Source: a bacterium (GTDB lineage Bacteria > Myxococcota_A > Bradymonadia > UBA7976 > UBA1532). Taken from it: a stretch of DNA of 64,000 bases. The stretch is taken from NCBI GenBank assembly GCA_030426085.1, contig JAUHYW010000044.1, positions 18,684 to 82,683 on the forward strand. Direction: 5' to 3'. Made by a program: the position numbers and the translations under genes. Shown in pieces: positions 54,089 through 64,000 of the stretch. Positions within the stretch are counted from its first letter, which is position 1. Every line of letters starts with the position of its first letter. A model generated the notes under the pieces. It was given only the letters and a program-made list of their open reading frames with translations. It had not been told where the DNA came from and ran no database searches.

Positions 54089-55306
54089 TCAGACCATGCG
54101 CCCGGGCCAGGCCCCCTCATCGCTGTGCTCGGTGAACAAGCGCAGCAGATCCTCCCGATTGCGCTTCGCGTCCGAGATGCCCAGCTCGATGAGATCCTGA
54201 CAGAACTTGCCGTCGAACAAGATGTAACTGCACAGATCGGCCTCGTCCCGGCTCTCCATCATCGCCAGCCGCCGGATCAGGCGACCGATCAAGCTGCGAT
54301 TACGGCGCATCGCCTTCGAACGCACATGCTGCGCCGCCATGCGCCCCAGATCACGCCCCGGGCGCAGCACCACGTGCGGCACGATGCGATAGCGCGCCCC
54401 GCGGATGGGCCCCATCATCGTATTCAGGCGGGTCGTGAACTGCTCCCCGAACACCTGCTGCCCATCGCGCAGCAGCCGGTTCATGTGCTCCAGGCGGATC
54501 AGATCGTAATCGACGTGATCCAGCATCAGCGCGTTGAGCACCTTCGCCAGCAGAAACACCGGCGAGGCCAACCGCGAGCGCCAGACCCCCGGCTCCTCGG
54601 CGTAATCCACCCGCTTGTCGCTGCCGAGCCCCACCACCACCAGCCGGGTCGAGCCCAGGCGCAGAGCCGGAGACAGCGGCGTATTCTGCCGCAGCCCGCC
54701 GTCGGCGTAGGGCACCCCATCGATGTCGATCGCCGGGAAGACGAACGGGATCGCCGCCGAAGCCCGCACATGCTTCGGATCGAGCCGGGCGTGCACCGCG
54801 CGGACGTGCGGATCGCGGGAGAAGCGCCGCGGCCGCCCATCGCGGGTCTCGTAGAACACCACCGTCTTGCCCGTCGGCACCTGAGTCGCCGAGATCGACA
54901 CCGCCTCGAGCAACCCATCGGCCAGGTTGACGTGGATGCGATTCCAATCGAACGAATCCTCGATCATGCGCCGGGTCGGCGCATCGGGGAAGATCGACTC
55001 CCGCTTGTTGCGCCCCAGCACCCAGCTCGGGATCGCCATCATGTCCGACAGACCGATGTGCAGGATCTCCTCCAGCTCCACCCTCTGCCAGATGTCGACC
55101 AGCTTGCGCATGCCCCACGCCGGCTGATGCATCGTCGCCGCCAGGCTCGACACATTGAGCGCGCCGATCGACGTGCCCGACAGCACATTGAACCGCACCG
55201 CCTCCCGCAGCTCGGCCGGGCCGTCGGCGTACAGGTAGTACAAAATCCCCGCCTCGTAGGCCCCCCGGGCGCCGCCGCCCGCCAGGACCAGCCCGCAATT
55301 GGGCAT
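54089..55306 (-). CDS. Patatin-like phospholipase
   Basis: A 405-residue patatin-family acyl hydrolase. Oxyanion motif [16 protein letters not shown], nucleophile elbow GTSIG with Ser46, and catalytic dyad Asp in [14 protein letters not shown] are intact. The long C-terminal part ([42 protein letters not shown]) matches bacterial patatin proteins of this length. Start chosen as the ATG at 55306, which has TTGGAGG upstream; an ATG at 55321 is less well placed. It converges with the giant lipoprotein and is divergent from the NtrC-type regulator. Acts on phospholipids or other acyl lipids. Confidence 0.9.
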   Translation of the reverse strand: MPNCGLVLAGGGARGAYEAGILYYLYADGPAELREAVRFNVLSGTSIGALNVSSLAATMHQPAWGMRKLVDIWQRVELEEILHIGLSDMMAIPSWVLGRNKRESIFPDAPTRRMIEDSFDWNRIHVNLADGLLEAVSISATQVPTGKTVVFYETRDGRPRRFSRDPHVRAVHARLDPKHVRASAAIPFVFPAIDIDGVPYADGGLRQNTPLSPALRLGSTRLVVVGLGSDKRVDYAEEPGVWRSRLASPVFLLAKVLNALMLDHVDYDLIRLEHMNRLLRDGQQVFGEQFTTRLNTMMGPIRGARYRIVPHVVLRPGRDLGRMAAQHVRSKAMRRNRSLIGRLIRRLAMMESRDEADLCSYILFDGKFCQDLIELGISDAKRNREDLLRLFTEHSDEGAWPGRMV

Positions 55307-55446
55307 CTGGACCTCCAACATCGCGCGGGCCGCCCCGCGTGGACCGATCATGCCCCAGGACCCGCCCCGAGACCAGCCGACCTTGCGCGCGCCCCGCGCA
55401 TCGGCCACCCTCCCGACAGCGCCACCGACCCCCGGCGGAGACAGCC

Positions 55447-56838
<1,392 letters not shown>

Positions 56839-56849
56839 CATCGCTGGAA

Positions 56850-56874
56850 CGAGGGCACGCAACGCATGCCCTCG
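56850..56874 (+). terminator. Eight-bp-stem hairpin after the NtrC-type gene
   Basis: CGAGGGCA (56850-56857) pairs perfectly with TGCCCTCG (56867-56874) around a 9-nt loop, 12 bp after the regulator stop. There is no T tract, so it would be a factor-assisted terminator or an RNA-stabilising structure. Confidence 0.5.
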
Positions 56875-56902
56875 CTGTAGTCGACCCGCTTGTCTCTGCG
56901 CC

Positions 56903-56934
56903 CGATGCCCGATATTCTGCACTCGATGCCCGAT
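56903..56934. promoter_or_regulatory. Direct repeat CGATGCCCGAT spaced two helical turns
   Basis: The 11-mer CGATGCCCGAT lies at 56903-56913 and 56924-56934, start-to-start 21 bp, directly upstream of the caspase-fold candidate gene and overlapping its expected promoter zone. The unit spacing suits cooperative binding on one DNA face. Regulator unknown. Confidence 0.4.
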
Positions 56935-56950
56935 CTGAATAGGAGGCATG

Positions 56951-57736
56951 ATGGTAACCGAAAAGAGAACTCTCGATTCGACCTGCCATTGGACCCACCT
57001 GGGCAACCAGCCACACTTTGCCTGCCATATCGATGGCACGACCGTCTGTGCTCGATGCTGCGTCGAGCGCTGCCGCAACGAAGCGCCCGATGCCTTCGCC
57101 GAGTGTCAGGCCGCCGACCATCCCACATGGCCGAAGCGGCCCAGTGTCCCTCGCAAGCTGGTGGTCATCGAGGGCTATTGGGACGATGCGCGCGTGTTCG
57201 ACCGCGCCAGCGTCGGACCCTTCCTCCAGGGCCTCGCGGGCATCGTGCCCGGTCTGCAGATCGCGCACCGTCGCGTCAACGGCCGCGTCGACTTCAACCG
57301 CCTCGTGACCAGGACTCTCTGGAAGGACGAGCAGGCCCACGATGTGCCTGTCTACTACCTGGCATTTCATGGCACGCGGGGCCGACTCGGTATCGGCAAC
57401 GGGCTCGACATCGACGCGCTGTGTACAGCCTTCGACGGCTACGGCGAGCAGGATCACATGCTCTACTTCTCGAGCTGCTCGACCTTCGGCGGCCGGTGGG
57501 GTGACACCTACGGCCGTCGCCTCCGGGAAGCTGCCGGCAGCAAGGCGGTCATCGGCTACGGCGCCGACGTGGACTGGGCAGACAGCATGCTCATCGACCT
57601 GCACGTTCTCCAGCGCTTCTTCACCGCCGACGAGCCATGGGCGGCGCTGGCCGACATCGAGAGCGGAGTCCGCGAGAAGCTGTCGCTGGCGAATGACCTG
57701 AAATGGAAGATGTTCACCGAGGACGACACACAATAG
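56951..57736 (+). CDS. DUF6642-like caspase-fold candidate with N-terminal Cys/His cluster
   Basis: A 261-residue protein; the second of two adjacent ATGs fits AGGAGG better. The core matches my memory of DUF6642: VVIEGYWDDARVFDRASV, the strand-turn YYLAFHGTRG, the strand YFSSCSTFGG, and KAVIGYGADVDWADSML. H140 (in FHG) and C176 (in SSCS) are placed like the His-Cys dyad of caspase/CHAT-type proteases, so peptidase activity is plausible but unproven. Ahead of it lie C12, H13, H16, H22, C25, H26, C33, C36, C37 and C41, a likely zinc-binding module. GC content is lower than in the neighbours, suggesting acquisition by transfer. Confidence 0.75.
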   Translation: MVTEKRTLDSTCHWTHLGNQPHFACHIDGTTVCARCCVERCRNEAPDAFAECQAADHPTWPKRPSVPRKLVVIEGYWDDARVFDRASVGPFLQGLAGIVPGLQIAHRRVNGRVDFNRLVTRTLWKDEQAHDVPVYYLAFHGTRGRLGIGNGLDIDALCTAFDGYGEQDHMLYFSSCSTFGGRWGDTYGRRLREAAGSKAVIGYGADVDWADSMLIDLHVLQRFFTADEPWAALADIESGVREKLSLANDLKWKMFTEDDTQ

Positions 57737-57767
57737 GCCCCTCTTCTGGAAGGGATATCGCCCGACG

Positions 57768-58571
57768 TCAACGCAGACTGCCGGGTGAGTCTCGTTCGTG
57801 CCTGCGGCTCACCGACGCGAGCGCCTGGGACAAGACCGCGGTGGCTGCGTTGCGCACGGCCTGGGGCAGATCGGGGCGGGCGACGAGAGATTCGAGCCGT
57901 CCGCGCACCTCGTCGGTCGCGGTCAGCCGGCCCAGCGACTGGATGGCATACGTCGACAGGGCGATGGACCGACGCTGCACTGAGCTTCGGGTGGAGAGAT
58001 CCGGGCTCTGGGCGACGAGGCCATAGGATTCGTGGTCAGCCGACCAGACGCCGGGGTCGCTCACCGACATCAAGAACCCGCGGAGGATCGACGAGTCGGG
58101 GTGACGGGCAGCGAGCCGATCGACGGCGTTCATCACGCTGACGGGGCGACGGTACAGCGCGCCGGTCGCGTTGGCCGCTGCTGCCGCGTCCGGATCGTGA
58201 GCCCGCAAGAGCGAGAGGATGACCGGCAGCTGCGCATCCTCGAGCACGTCACCCAGCGCGTAGGTGGTGTTGCGCCAGCAGATCGAGCTGGCGTAGTCGC
58301 TGAGGACCTCGACGAGGCGGGCGGCGTCCCGGGCCGAGAGAGTCTTGCGAACGGACGCGCGGTCGTAGCCGGCCTCGGTACACAGAAGCTGCGTCTCCGC
58401 CGCCGAGAGCGCAGAGGGAGTCGCGCTCGGGGGCGCCTCATCACCACCTTGGGCACGCTGGGCCTTGATCTCTGTCGCCGGAGGGCCCGGTGTGCGGGTG
58501 CAGGCCCAGGTCATGGTGACGATCAGCGCGGCGACGACGATGCCGGCCCGGTGTGGCGCCGTTGCCCTCAT
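57768..58571 (-). CDS. Lipoprotein-like exported protein of helical repeats
   Basis: A 267-residue protein; ATG at 58571 follows CCGAGGAGG. The signal MRATAPHRAGIVVAALIVTMTWAC has a weak lipobox (TWAC). The mature part is helical (ARDAARLVEVLSDYASSICW, LPVILSLLRAHDPDAAAAANA, VMNAVDRLAARHPDSSILRG), resembling HEAT-like repeats but not clearly so. Two cysteines could form a disulfide. No recognised family. It is convergent with the caspase-fold candidate, with 31 bp between stops. Confidence 0.65.
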   Translation of the reverse strand: MRATAPHRAGIVVAALIVTMTWACTRTPGPPATEIKAQRAQGGDEAPPSATPSALSAAETQLLCTEAGYDRASVRKTLSARDAARLVEVLSDYASSICWRNTTYALGDVLEDAQLPVILSLLRAHDPDAAAAANATGALYRRPVSVMNAVDRLAARHPDSSILRGFLMSVSDPGVWSADHESYGLVAQSPDLSTRSSVQRRSIALSTYAIQSLGRLTATDEVRGRLESLVARPDLPQAVRNAATAVLSQALASVSRRHERDSPGSLR

Positions 58572-58995
58572 CACGGCCTCCTCGGTGTACCGACCTCGAC
58601 GGTACGGGATGCGCGCTGGCCTGTCGAGGGACAACGACCGCCCACCGTTCGCGCCATCCGCAGCGAGGCCACCGGCCGCTGCCCGGCGACTATGGGGGAC
58701 CTCGCCGTGACTCGACGACTCCTCTCCCCGGCGCCTGCATGGGTCGAGCCCCGGCGAGCCGTACGATGGGCTCGACCGGCAACCGCGGACCGGAGCACGG
58801 CGCGGGCACTTTTCGGACGAGACGCCGCTGCATCGCGTCGTGATCACGGGCAAAGCATCCAAGGACGCCTCGCGGCACCCGAAGCCGTTTCGATTCGAAG
58901 GCGTCATGGCGTTGCGGCGCTCCGCCCGGTTCCGTCAGTATGGTGCCTCCGAGGAGCCCATACCCGCGCCGTGCCGTCACGAGGAGCCAGTCGTC
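58572..58995. other. Gene-free region of about 420 bp
   Basis: No convincing gene in either strand; short frames here lack ribosome-binding sites and family features. Next to the left gene lies an inverted repeat GTACCG-acctcga-CGGTAC (58587-58592 and 58600-58605), 16 bp upstream of its ATG. The promoter of the SEC-C gene should lie in the right half. Composition is less G/C-extreme than in flanking coding DNA. Confidence 0.45.
58587..58605. promoter_or_regulatory. Inverted repeat upstream of the helical lipoprotein
   Basis: Perfect 6-bp arms GTACCG (58587-58592) and CGGTAC (58600-58605) with a 7-bp spacer, just upstream of the GGAGG ribosome-binding site of the minus-strand gene. Could be an operator or an RNA hairpin in the leader. 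Confidence 0.3.
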
Positions 58996-60432
58996 ATGTC
59001 AGGAGCCGACCGCAACCAGCCCTGCCCCTGCGGCAGCGGTCAGAAGTACAAGAGGTGCTGCCTGCGCCGCCAGCAGGCGGCCGAAGCCACCGCGCGCCGG
59101 GAGGCCGGGGCGCGGCAGCGGCTGCTCGACCTGGAGAGCGAGACGACCGCGAAGATCCGCGGGTTCGCCCTCGACGCCTTCGACGTCGACCCCTTCGAGC
59201 AGCTCCCCTTCCCCATCGACGAGCCGCGCGAGGCGCTGGGCATGTTCGTCCCGTTCACCTGCTATGACCTCGGCCCGTTCGAGGCGATGACCTGGGCCCG
59301 GGCGCTCCTCGCCGACGGCGGCTGGGTGACCGACGAAGAGCAGCGGTGGCTCGAAGCGCAAGCGGCGTGCTGGGTCGGGGTGTGGGAGGCGCGGTCCATC
59401 GACCGGGGGCGCTCGATGACGATGCGCGACCGGCTCACCGGCGAGGTGCGCACGGTCTTCGAACGCTCGGCGAGCCGGACGCTGCCGGTGCAGGGGTGCC
59501 TGGTCGGCCGGGTCGTCGACTTCGACGGCCGCTCGGTCCTCAGCGGGACGTACCCGGTCCCGCTCTCGCCGCGGGACGCCGATCTCGTCGTCGAGCACCT
59601 GCGGCGGGCGTTCACCGCCACGGCGCGGTTGCCCAAGCGCCGGCTGCTGAAGCCCGCCGAGCTGCGCACGGGGCGGATCCGCCTGACGACGGTGCTCGCG
59701 GTGCACAAGTGGGCCGAGGCCAGAGCGCAGCGGCCTGCGCCCATCTTGCAGAACACCGACGGCGACCCGCTGGAGCAGGTCGAAGAGCGCTACCCCTTCG
59801 ACCCGGATGCTCGGGCGGCCGTCGACGCCGGCGTCCGCCGACTGGCCGACGCGGTGTGCGTCAGCGAGCCGGGCGAGCGGCCGACCCACGTCCAGATCGA
59901 GCGGCCGGGGCACGCGCAGTCGAAGGCGCTGCCCAACACCATCACCGCCCACCTCTTCGTGCACGCCGACGCGCTGGTGGTGCAGACCAACGCCCGGAGG
60001 CGCGCCGACACGATCGCGGCGGCCATCGCCACGCTGGATCTGCCGCTCGGCGCATCGACGCGCACGGTGGAGCCGATCGAGCTGCCCACCGAGCCGGTGA
60101 CCCGCCCCGGGCCCCGGCTGGAGGCGGCCCCGCCCCCGGCGCTGATCGAGCAGGTGCAGGCCTTCAACGAGGCCCACTACACCCAATGGGTCGACGATCC
60201 GCTGCCTGCGCTGGACGGCAAGTCGCCCCGGCAGGCGGTGAGGACGAAGTCGGGCCGGGCGCAGGTCGAGTCGCTCCTGCGCGATCTGGCGTGGCATCAG
60301 CAGCGCATGCCCGAGTGGCAGCGGGTCGACGTCGATGTCATCGCGGCCCGGCTGCGGCTGCCGCCGCTGTCGGCGGTCGACCCGCCGCCGGGCGAGCAGC
60401 GCGCCGGCCGCCGGACCGAACGACCCCGGTGA
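58996..60432 (+). CDS. SEC-C zinc-motif protein
   Basis: A 478-residue protein; ATG at 58996 follows GAGGAG. The N-terminus NQPCPCGSGQKYKRCC is a complete SEC-C zinc motif (C10, C12, C21, C22), the short zinc-binding tail found on SecA and many proteins of unknown role. The long remainder (VPFTCYDLGPFEAMTWARAL, LTTVLAVHKWAEARA, LFVHADALVVQTNARRRADTI) has no family I recognise. The C-terminal DPLPALDGKSPRQAV resembles a motif seen in several SEC-C proteins and Xre/MbcA-type antitoxin C-termini. No signal peptide, so cytoplasmic. Confidence 0.75.
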   Translation: MSGADRNQPCPCGSGQKYKRCCLRRQQAAEATARREAGARQRLLDLESETTAKIRGFALDAFDVDPFEQLPFPIDEPREALGMFVPFTCYDLGPFEAMTWARALLADGGWVTDEEQRWLEAQAACWVGVWEARSIDRGRSMTMRDRLTGEVRTVFERSASRTLPVQGCLVGRVVDFDGRSVLSGTYPVPLSPRDADLVVEHLRRAFTATARLPKRRLLKPAELRTGRIRLTTVLAVHKWAEARAQRPAPILQNTDGDPLEQVEERYPFDPDARAAVDAGVRRLADAVCVSEPGERPTHVQIERPGHAQSKALPNTITAHLFVHADALVVQTNARRRADTIAAAIATLDLPLGASTRTVEPIELPTEPVTRPGPRLEAAPPPALIEQVQAFNEAHYTQWVDDPLPALDGKSPRQAVRTKSGRAQVESLLRDLAWHQQRMPEWQRVDVDVIAARLRLPPLSAVDPPPGEQRAGRRTERPR

Positions 60433-60481
60433 CGTCCGTCGTTGCATGCGTCCACCCCGGATGCCGACCATGACCGATCTC

Positions 60482-60541
60482 AGGGCTTGTCAGGAGATAT
60501 CTCGGGCCCTCGGCGATCCGAGCTATTTCCTTCCAAGCCCT
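60482..60541. terminator. Nested inverted repeats between convergent genes
   Basis: AGGGCTTG (60482-60489) pairs with CAAGCCCT (60534-60541), and pairing continues inward with AGGA/TCCT-type matches after two mismatches; an inner CTCGG/CCGAG pair (60501-60505, 60518-60522) lies within. The gap is between the SEC-C gene (plus) and the DUF2461-like gene (minus), so a bidirectional terminator is a reasonable reading. The right arm touches the stop codon of the minus gene. Confidence 0.4.
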
Positions 60542-61356
60542 CAGACCGGGCGGCCGCCGAACAGCGCGCGATACAGCGGCCACAAGCGGCGGATCACGGC
60601 GAACGCTTCGGTGACCAGCCGCGGGCCCCAGGCGATGACATCCGCCCGGGGGAAGGTCGTGCGCACGGCCAGGTCGAGCGCCCGGCCGATGTCATCCGGC
60701 AGCGATGCCAGCGGCGCGCGGTGGGTGTGGGTCACGATGCCGCCCCGGCGGCGTACGCGGTAGCGGAAGCGGGTGTCGCCGACGAAGCACGGGTTCAGCG
60801 CGGCGAGGACGCGGTCGGGGGCGTCGGCGATGCGGGCCTTGGCGTGCTCGAGCAGCTCGGTCCCATAGGCGCCGACGAAGAGCCCGACGTGGACGCCGGT
60901 GGGCTTGATGCAGTGGGAGAGCTGGGCGTCGGTGAGGCGCTTGCGGGGCGGGCGGTAGAAAGCCAGCCACAGGTTCGACTTGCAGCCGCCTTTGCCGAAG
61001 TCGTTCTTGGGCAGGCGGCTGAAGACGCCGCGGTCGGTCTCAAAGCGCAGCGCGGATGGCGCGATCCAGTTGACGACGAGGTCGTCCCGGTAGCGGGCGA
61101 AGGGCTCTTTGATGTGGGCGGCGATCCGATCGGGTCCGCTGCCGTCGGGGCCGCCGCGCTCGGCGCGGTACTGCTCGAGGTCGGGCTTCGCGTCGAGGCG
61201 GTCGAGCACGGCGAAGCTCTCGGCGGTGAAGCCTTCGAAGTGCAGGTCGGGCGGGTCGGTGAAGACGAGGCGGTCGACGGGCACGGCGGTGGGCTCGGTG
61301 AGCGCGGCGCCGGCGGCGATGGGGTCGAAGTCATCGGTCATGGGAGCAGGAGTCAT
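60541..61356 (-). CDS. DUF2461-like protein
   Basis: A 271-residue protein. LHFEGFTAESFAVLDRLDA near the N-terminus, HIKEPFARYRDDLV, GVFSRLPKNDFGKGGCKSNLWLAFYRP and GVHVGLFVGAYG followed by LLEHAKARIADAPDRVLAAL follow the DUF2461 layout, as I remember it. Start is the ATG at 61356; an ATG at 61341 is also possible and neither has a clear ribosome-binding site. The family has no settled function. It lies 67 bp after the CHAT gene on the same strand. Confidence 0.65.
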   Translation of the reverse strand: MTPAPMTDDFDPIAAGAALTEPTAVPVDRLVFTDPPDLHFEGFTAESFAVLDRLDAKPDLEQYRAERGGPDGSGPDRIAAHIKEPFARYRDDLVVNWIAPSALRFETDRGVFSRLPKNDFGKGGCKSNLWLAFYRPPRKRLTDAQLSHCIKPTGVHVGLFVGAYGTELLEHAKARIADAPDRVLAALNPCFVGDTRFRYRVRRRGGIVTHTHRAPLASLPDDIGRALDLAVRTTFPRADVIAWGPRLVTEAFAVIRRLWPLYRALFGGRPV

Positions 61357-61423
61357 CGGGCGCGGGCGGGGTCGCGCTGTGGCGGCGATGGTCTACGGTG
61401 GGTGGGTGTCGGCGGGCCGCGGG

Positions 61424-64000
61424 TCAGCGGGGGTCGCCGATCAGGATGAACGGGGCCCAGGTGTAGGGGTGGGGGCCAGCGGGGGCCTGTGGCGTCGGGC
61501 CGGGCAGGCCGAGCTTGCGGGCCGGGCCGCGGCCGGTGGCGCCGAGCATGGCCACCTGGGCGGCGCGCAGGGCGTCGATCTTGTGGTCGCCCTGCGCGAG
61601 CCGGGCGTAGAAGCGGGCCATGAGGCGGGCGGTGGAGTCGTCGGCCACGGGCCACAGGCTGGCGACCACCGAGCGGGCGCCCTGGCGGATGGCGAGGGCG
61701 GCGAAGCCGTCGAGGGGCTGGCCCTCGGCGAAGGTGCCCACGGCGGTCTGGCAGGCGGAGAGGGTCAGCAGCTCGACGCCGTCGAAGCGCACGGCCGAGA
61801 GGCGGTCGAGGCCGAGGGTGTCGCCGTCGCCCAGCGCGAGGAAGGAGCGGTCGGCGGGGCCGGGGCGGAAGACGAAGTGGCTGGCGATGTGGATGGCGGG
61901 GGTGGCGCCGGCGGCGAGGGTCGAGAGCAGGGCGTCGGCGGTGAACTCGGCGTCGAGGTGGGCCCGGCCGGGCAGCAGGCCCATGGCGGGGGCGTCGGGG
62001 GGCTGCACGATGGTGGCCAGTTCGAATGGGACCGAGGGCAGCGGGGGCAGGTGGGTGCCGGGGACCGCGCCGGCGGCGCCGAAGGCGGCGATCCGGTCGA
62101 TCGGGCGGCGGGTGTCGGGCGCGTCGGGGTCGGGCGCGATGTAGCGGGCCATGGCGTAGTCCTGGATCAGGAACCGGCCGGTCTCGGGGTCGACCAGGGC
62201 GGCCAGCGGCACGTAGCGCAAGGCGCCGTCGAGGGACCACAGCAGGGTGTCGACGCCGGTGTCGGCCAGGGCCTCGCGCACATGGGCGATGAAGTCGGCG
62301 TAGAGGGCCTCCGCGAGCGGGCGCCAGCCGTCGCCGCGGCCGCTCAGGGCCCGGGCGAGCTCGCCGGCGCGGGCGTTGAGCTCGTCGCGGGTGGTCTCGG
62401 ACATCACGAAGAAGTGGGCGTCGGCGGTCGTGATGAGCAGGAGCTGGATCTCGGCGTCGCTGAACCACTGTACGAGGGCGGCCTTGCCCGATCGCTGGCG
62501 GTCGAGCGCGGCCAGCCAGGGCTGAGCGTTCTGCATGACATCGCCCGCGTCGAAGGCCGGGCCGCGTGATCCTTCGGCCTCGGCGGCGCGCATGTCGGCT
62601 TCGAGGGCGTCGAGCGCGGTGAGGAAGGCGTCGCGGGCGGCGGGGTCGGTCGGGGCGGCCTGGAGCCGGCGGCGGGCGGCGTCGTAGCGGGCGCGCCACG
62701 CCAGCTCGGCCGCGGTCTGGGGTACGCCGCCGGGCGCGTCGCGCAGGCCCCGGGTGAGCGCGCCCAGCCGGCCGTGGTCGAGCAGGTCGTCGATGGCGTC
62801 GGCCTCGGCCAGCCGCCCCCGGCGCTGCACGAGCATGCCGGTCAGCATCTCGTATTGCCCGCGGTGGGCGTCGACGAAGGCGTCGGCCTCGTCCAGCCCG
62901 CCGCGGATGGCCTGGAGCGCGGCGACGACCTGCTTGGTGTAGAAGATGGCGACGGTGTTGTCCTCCCGCTCGGCGGCGAGGGCGGCGTAGTGCGAGAGGA
63001 TCCGCCAGCGGTGGGGCATGGCGGTCCGGGCCTCGGTCTCGACGAGCGCCTGCCGGGCCAGCCGGGCGGCGGCCTCGGGCTCGCCCCGGGCGTGGGCGTT
63101 GGCGGCGGCCCGGATGCGCCAGTAGCCGGCGTAGGCGGTGTCGGGGTCGGCGTCGAGCAGGGCCAGGGCCTCGGCGTAGAGCGGCGCGGCGGCGTCGGGG
63201 GCGTCGGTGTCGTCGTGGTGGATGGCCCGACCGAAGAGGATCGCCGTGCGCTCGAAGGGCGAGCGGGCGACGGCCAGGGCGTCGTCGAGGCGCCGGCTGG
63301 CGGCGGCGTAGTCGCTCCGCTGGGTGGCGACGGCGGCGAGGTCGTGCAGCCACATCGCCCGCCGGCCGTCGTCGCCGGCGTCGATCAGGGCCACGCCCCA
63401 CAGCATGTCGTCTTCGGCGCGGTCGGCGTCGCCGAGGGCGAGGTGGACCGCCGCCCGCCGGCGCAGGGTGCTGGCCAGGGTCTCCGGATCGGCGGGCAGC
63501 GCGCTCTGGAGGTCGACCGCGGCGTCCAGCGCCGTTCGGGCGTTGACCACGCGGCCGGCCGCGTGGTGGGCCCGGCCCAGCCGGACCAGGGCGTCGGCGA
63601 CGTCGAGGTGGGGGCCCAGGCCCCGTTCGAGGGTGTGCACCAGCCGCGCGCAGGCGTCGGCGTCCCCGGGGGCGCCGGCTTCGGCGAGCAGCGTGTCGCC
63701 GCGGCAGCCGGCGCGCAGCGTATCGGGGTGGTCCGGGCCCAGCGACCCGGCCAGCAGCGCCCGCAGCTCGGCGGCGGCGCGGCCGGCGTCGGCTTCGCGG
63801 CTCAGGCCGTCGAGGACGGCGACCCGCCCGCGGGCGATGTGCAGCCGCACGTCGGGGTCGAAGCCCGGCGCGCGCAGCCAGGGGCGCAGGGCGTCGAGCG
63901 AGGCGATGGCGTCGGCGTCCCGGTCGAGCGCGGTGAGGATCTGCGCCCGGTTGAAGAAGCTGGCGGCGACGAGGTGGGGGTCGGCGGCGGGCGGGATGGC
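61424..64000 (-). CDS. TPR-CHAT domain protease-like protein (5' partial)
   Basis: At least 859 residues; the frame stays open to the right window edge, so the start lies beyond it. The visible N-terminal part is tetratricopeptide-like (ALVRLGRAHHAAGRVVNART, ADRAEDDMLWGVALIDAGDD). The C-terminal CHAT (caspase-fold) domain shows the catalytic His in AIHIASHFVF (His codon 61877-61879) and the catalytic Cys in LTLSACQTAVG (Cys codon 61751-61753), then the usual GFAALAIRQGARSVVASLWPV and a C-terminal HPYTWAPFILIGD. All key residues are present. TPR-CHAT proteins such as Craspase act as regulated proteases; substrates are unknown here. Confidence 0.9.
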   Translation of the reverse strand, partial: AIPPAADPHLVAASFFNRAQILTALDRDADAIASLDALRPWLRAPGFDPDVRLHIARGRVAVLDGLSREADAGRAAAELRALLAGSLGPDHPDTLRAGCRGDTLLAEAGAPGDADACARLVHTLERGLGPHLDVADALVRLGRAHHAAGRVVNARTALDAAVDLQSALPADPETLASTLRRRAAVHLALGDADRAEDDMLWGVALIDAGDDGRRAMWLHDLAAVATQRSDYAAASRRLDDALAVARSPFERTAILFGRAIHHDDTDAPDAAAPLYAEALALLDADPDTAYAGYWRIRAAANAHARGEPEAAARLARQALVETEARTAMPHRWRILSHYAALAAEREDNTVAIFYTKQVVAALQAIRGGLDEADAFVDAHRGQYEMLTGMLVQRRGRLAEADAIDDLLDHGRLGALTRGLRDAPGGVPQTAAELAWRARYDAARRRLQAAPTDPAARDAFLTALDALEADMRAAEAEGSRGPAFDAGDVMQNAQPWLAALDRQRSGKAALVQWFSDAEIQLLLITTADAHFFVMSETTRDELNARAGELARALSGRGDGWRPLAEALYADFIAHVREALADTGVDTLLWSLDGALRYVPLAALVDPETGRFLIQDYAMARYIAPDPDAPDTRRPIDRIAAFGAAGAVPGTHLPPLPSVPFELATIVQPPDAPAMGLLPGRAHLDAEFTADALLSTLAAGATPAIHIASHFVFRPGPADRSFLALGDGDTLGLDRLSAVRFDGVELLTLSACQTAVGTFAEGQPLDGFAALAIRQGARSVVASLWPVADDSTARLMARFYARLAQGDHKIDALRAAQVAMLGATGRGPARKLGLPGPTPQAPAGPHPYTWAPFILIGDPR

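Noticed and set aside
58690..58980. Possible 96-residue minus-strand gene in the 420-bp gap
   Set aside because: No ribosome-binding site, no domain, composition like non-coding DNA of the region.

Overview
The window is one contiguous piece of a very GC-rich chromosome with codon use typical of high-GC Gram-negative bacteria. At least eleven encoded proteins start with a lipoprotein signal (lipobox ending in Cys) followed by a low-complexity Asp/Pro/Ala/Gly linker. With MopE-type CNxxDDDCD motifs, a PEGA-tailed Ser/Thr kinase, ECF sigma/anti-sigma pairs and multihaem lipoproteins, this points to a Myxococcota or other 'deltaproteobacterial' lineage. That placement is inference; no rRNA or other phylogenetic marker is present.

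Left edge (1-8714): a three-gene operon with start/stop overlaps. It encodes a giant ARM/HEAT-repeat protein (5' end outside the window, with the end of a beta-propeller blade visible), a winged-helix/SWIM zinc protein, and a reverse transcriptase with the retron hallmarks NAxxH, YADD and VTG. This matches the architecture I know as a type XIII retron, a predicted phage-defence system. No msr-msd RNA fits between the genes.

8788-20230: a membrane Ser/Thr kinase; a minus-strand run of envelope genes (decahaem-class cytochrome lipoprotein, second c-type cytochrome lipoprotein, benzoate-CoA-ligase-like enzyme, beta-propeller-like lipoprotein); a uracil-DNA-glycosylase-like protein; a domainless lipoprotein; an ECF sigma factor with a degenerate zinc-finger anti-sigma partner.

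20302-34048: a MopE-like lipoprotein, then a minus-strand operon (barrel-like protein, ECF sigma factor, Ala/Gly-rich membrane protein, Cys-rich lipoprotein). The Cys-rich lipoprotein is built from nine tandem twin-CX10C helical-hairpin units and is among the most unusual items here. Then a PQQ-type beta-propeller, a thioredoxin-fold lipoprotein, a secreted endonuclease I, a highly charged polyampholyte protein and a FixJ-type response regulator.

34353-48706: two overlapping cyclic-nucleotide-binding proteins, class I fructose-1,6-bisphosphatase, an APS/PAPS reductase with a small divergent gene, a HEAT-repeat protein, a large lipoprotein, and a minus-strand run from recN through three envelope proteins to two arsenosugar-type genes (ArsS-like radical SAM protein and its AhpD-like companion).

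48840-64000: two tandem paralogous giant lipoproteins, a patatin-like phospholipase, an NtrC-family regulator whose sigma-54 contact loop reads GSFTHA instead of GAFTGA, a lower-GC DUF6642-like caspase-fold candidate with an N-terminal Cys/His cluster, a SEC-C protein, a DUF2461-like protein and a TPR-CHAT protease cut by the right edge. No rRNA, convincing tRNA, CRISPR array, insertion sequence or integrase was seen.
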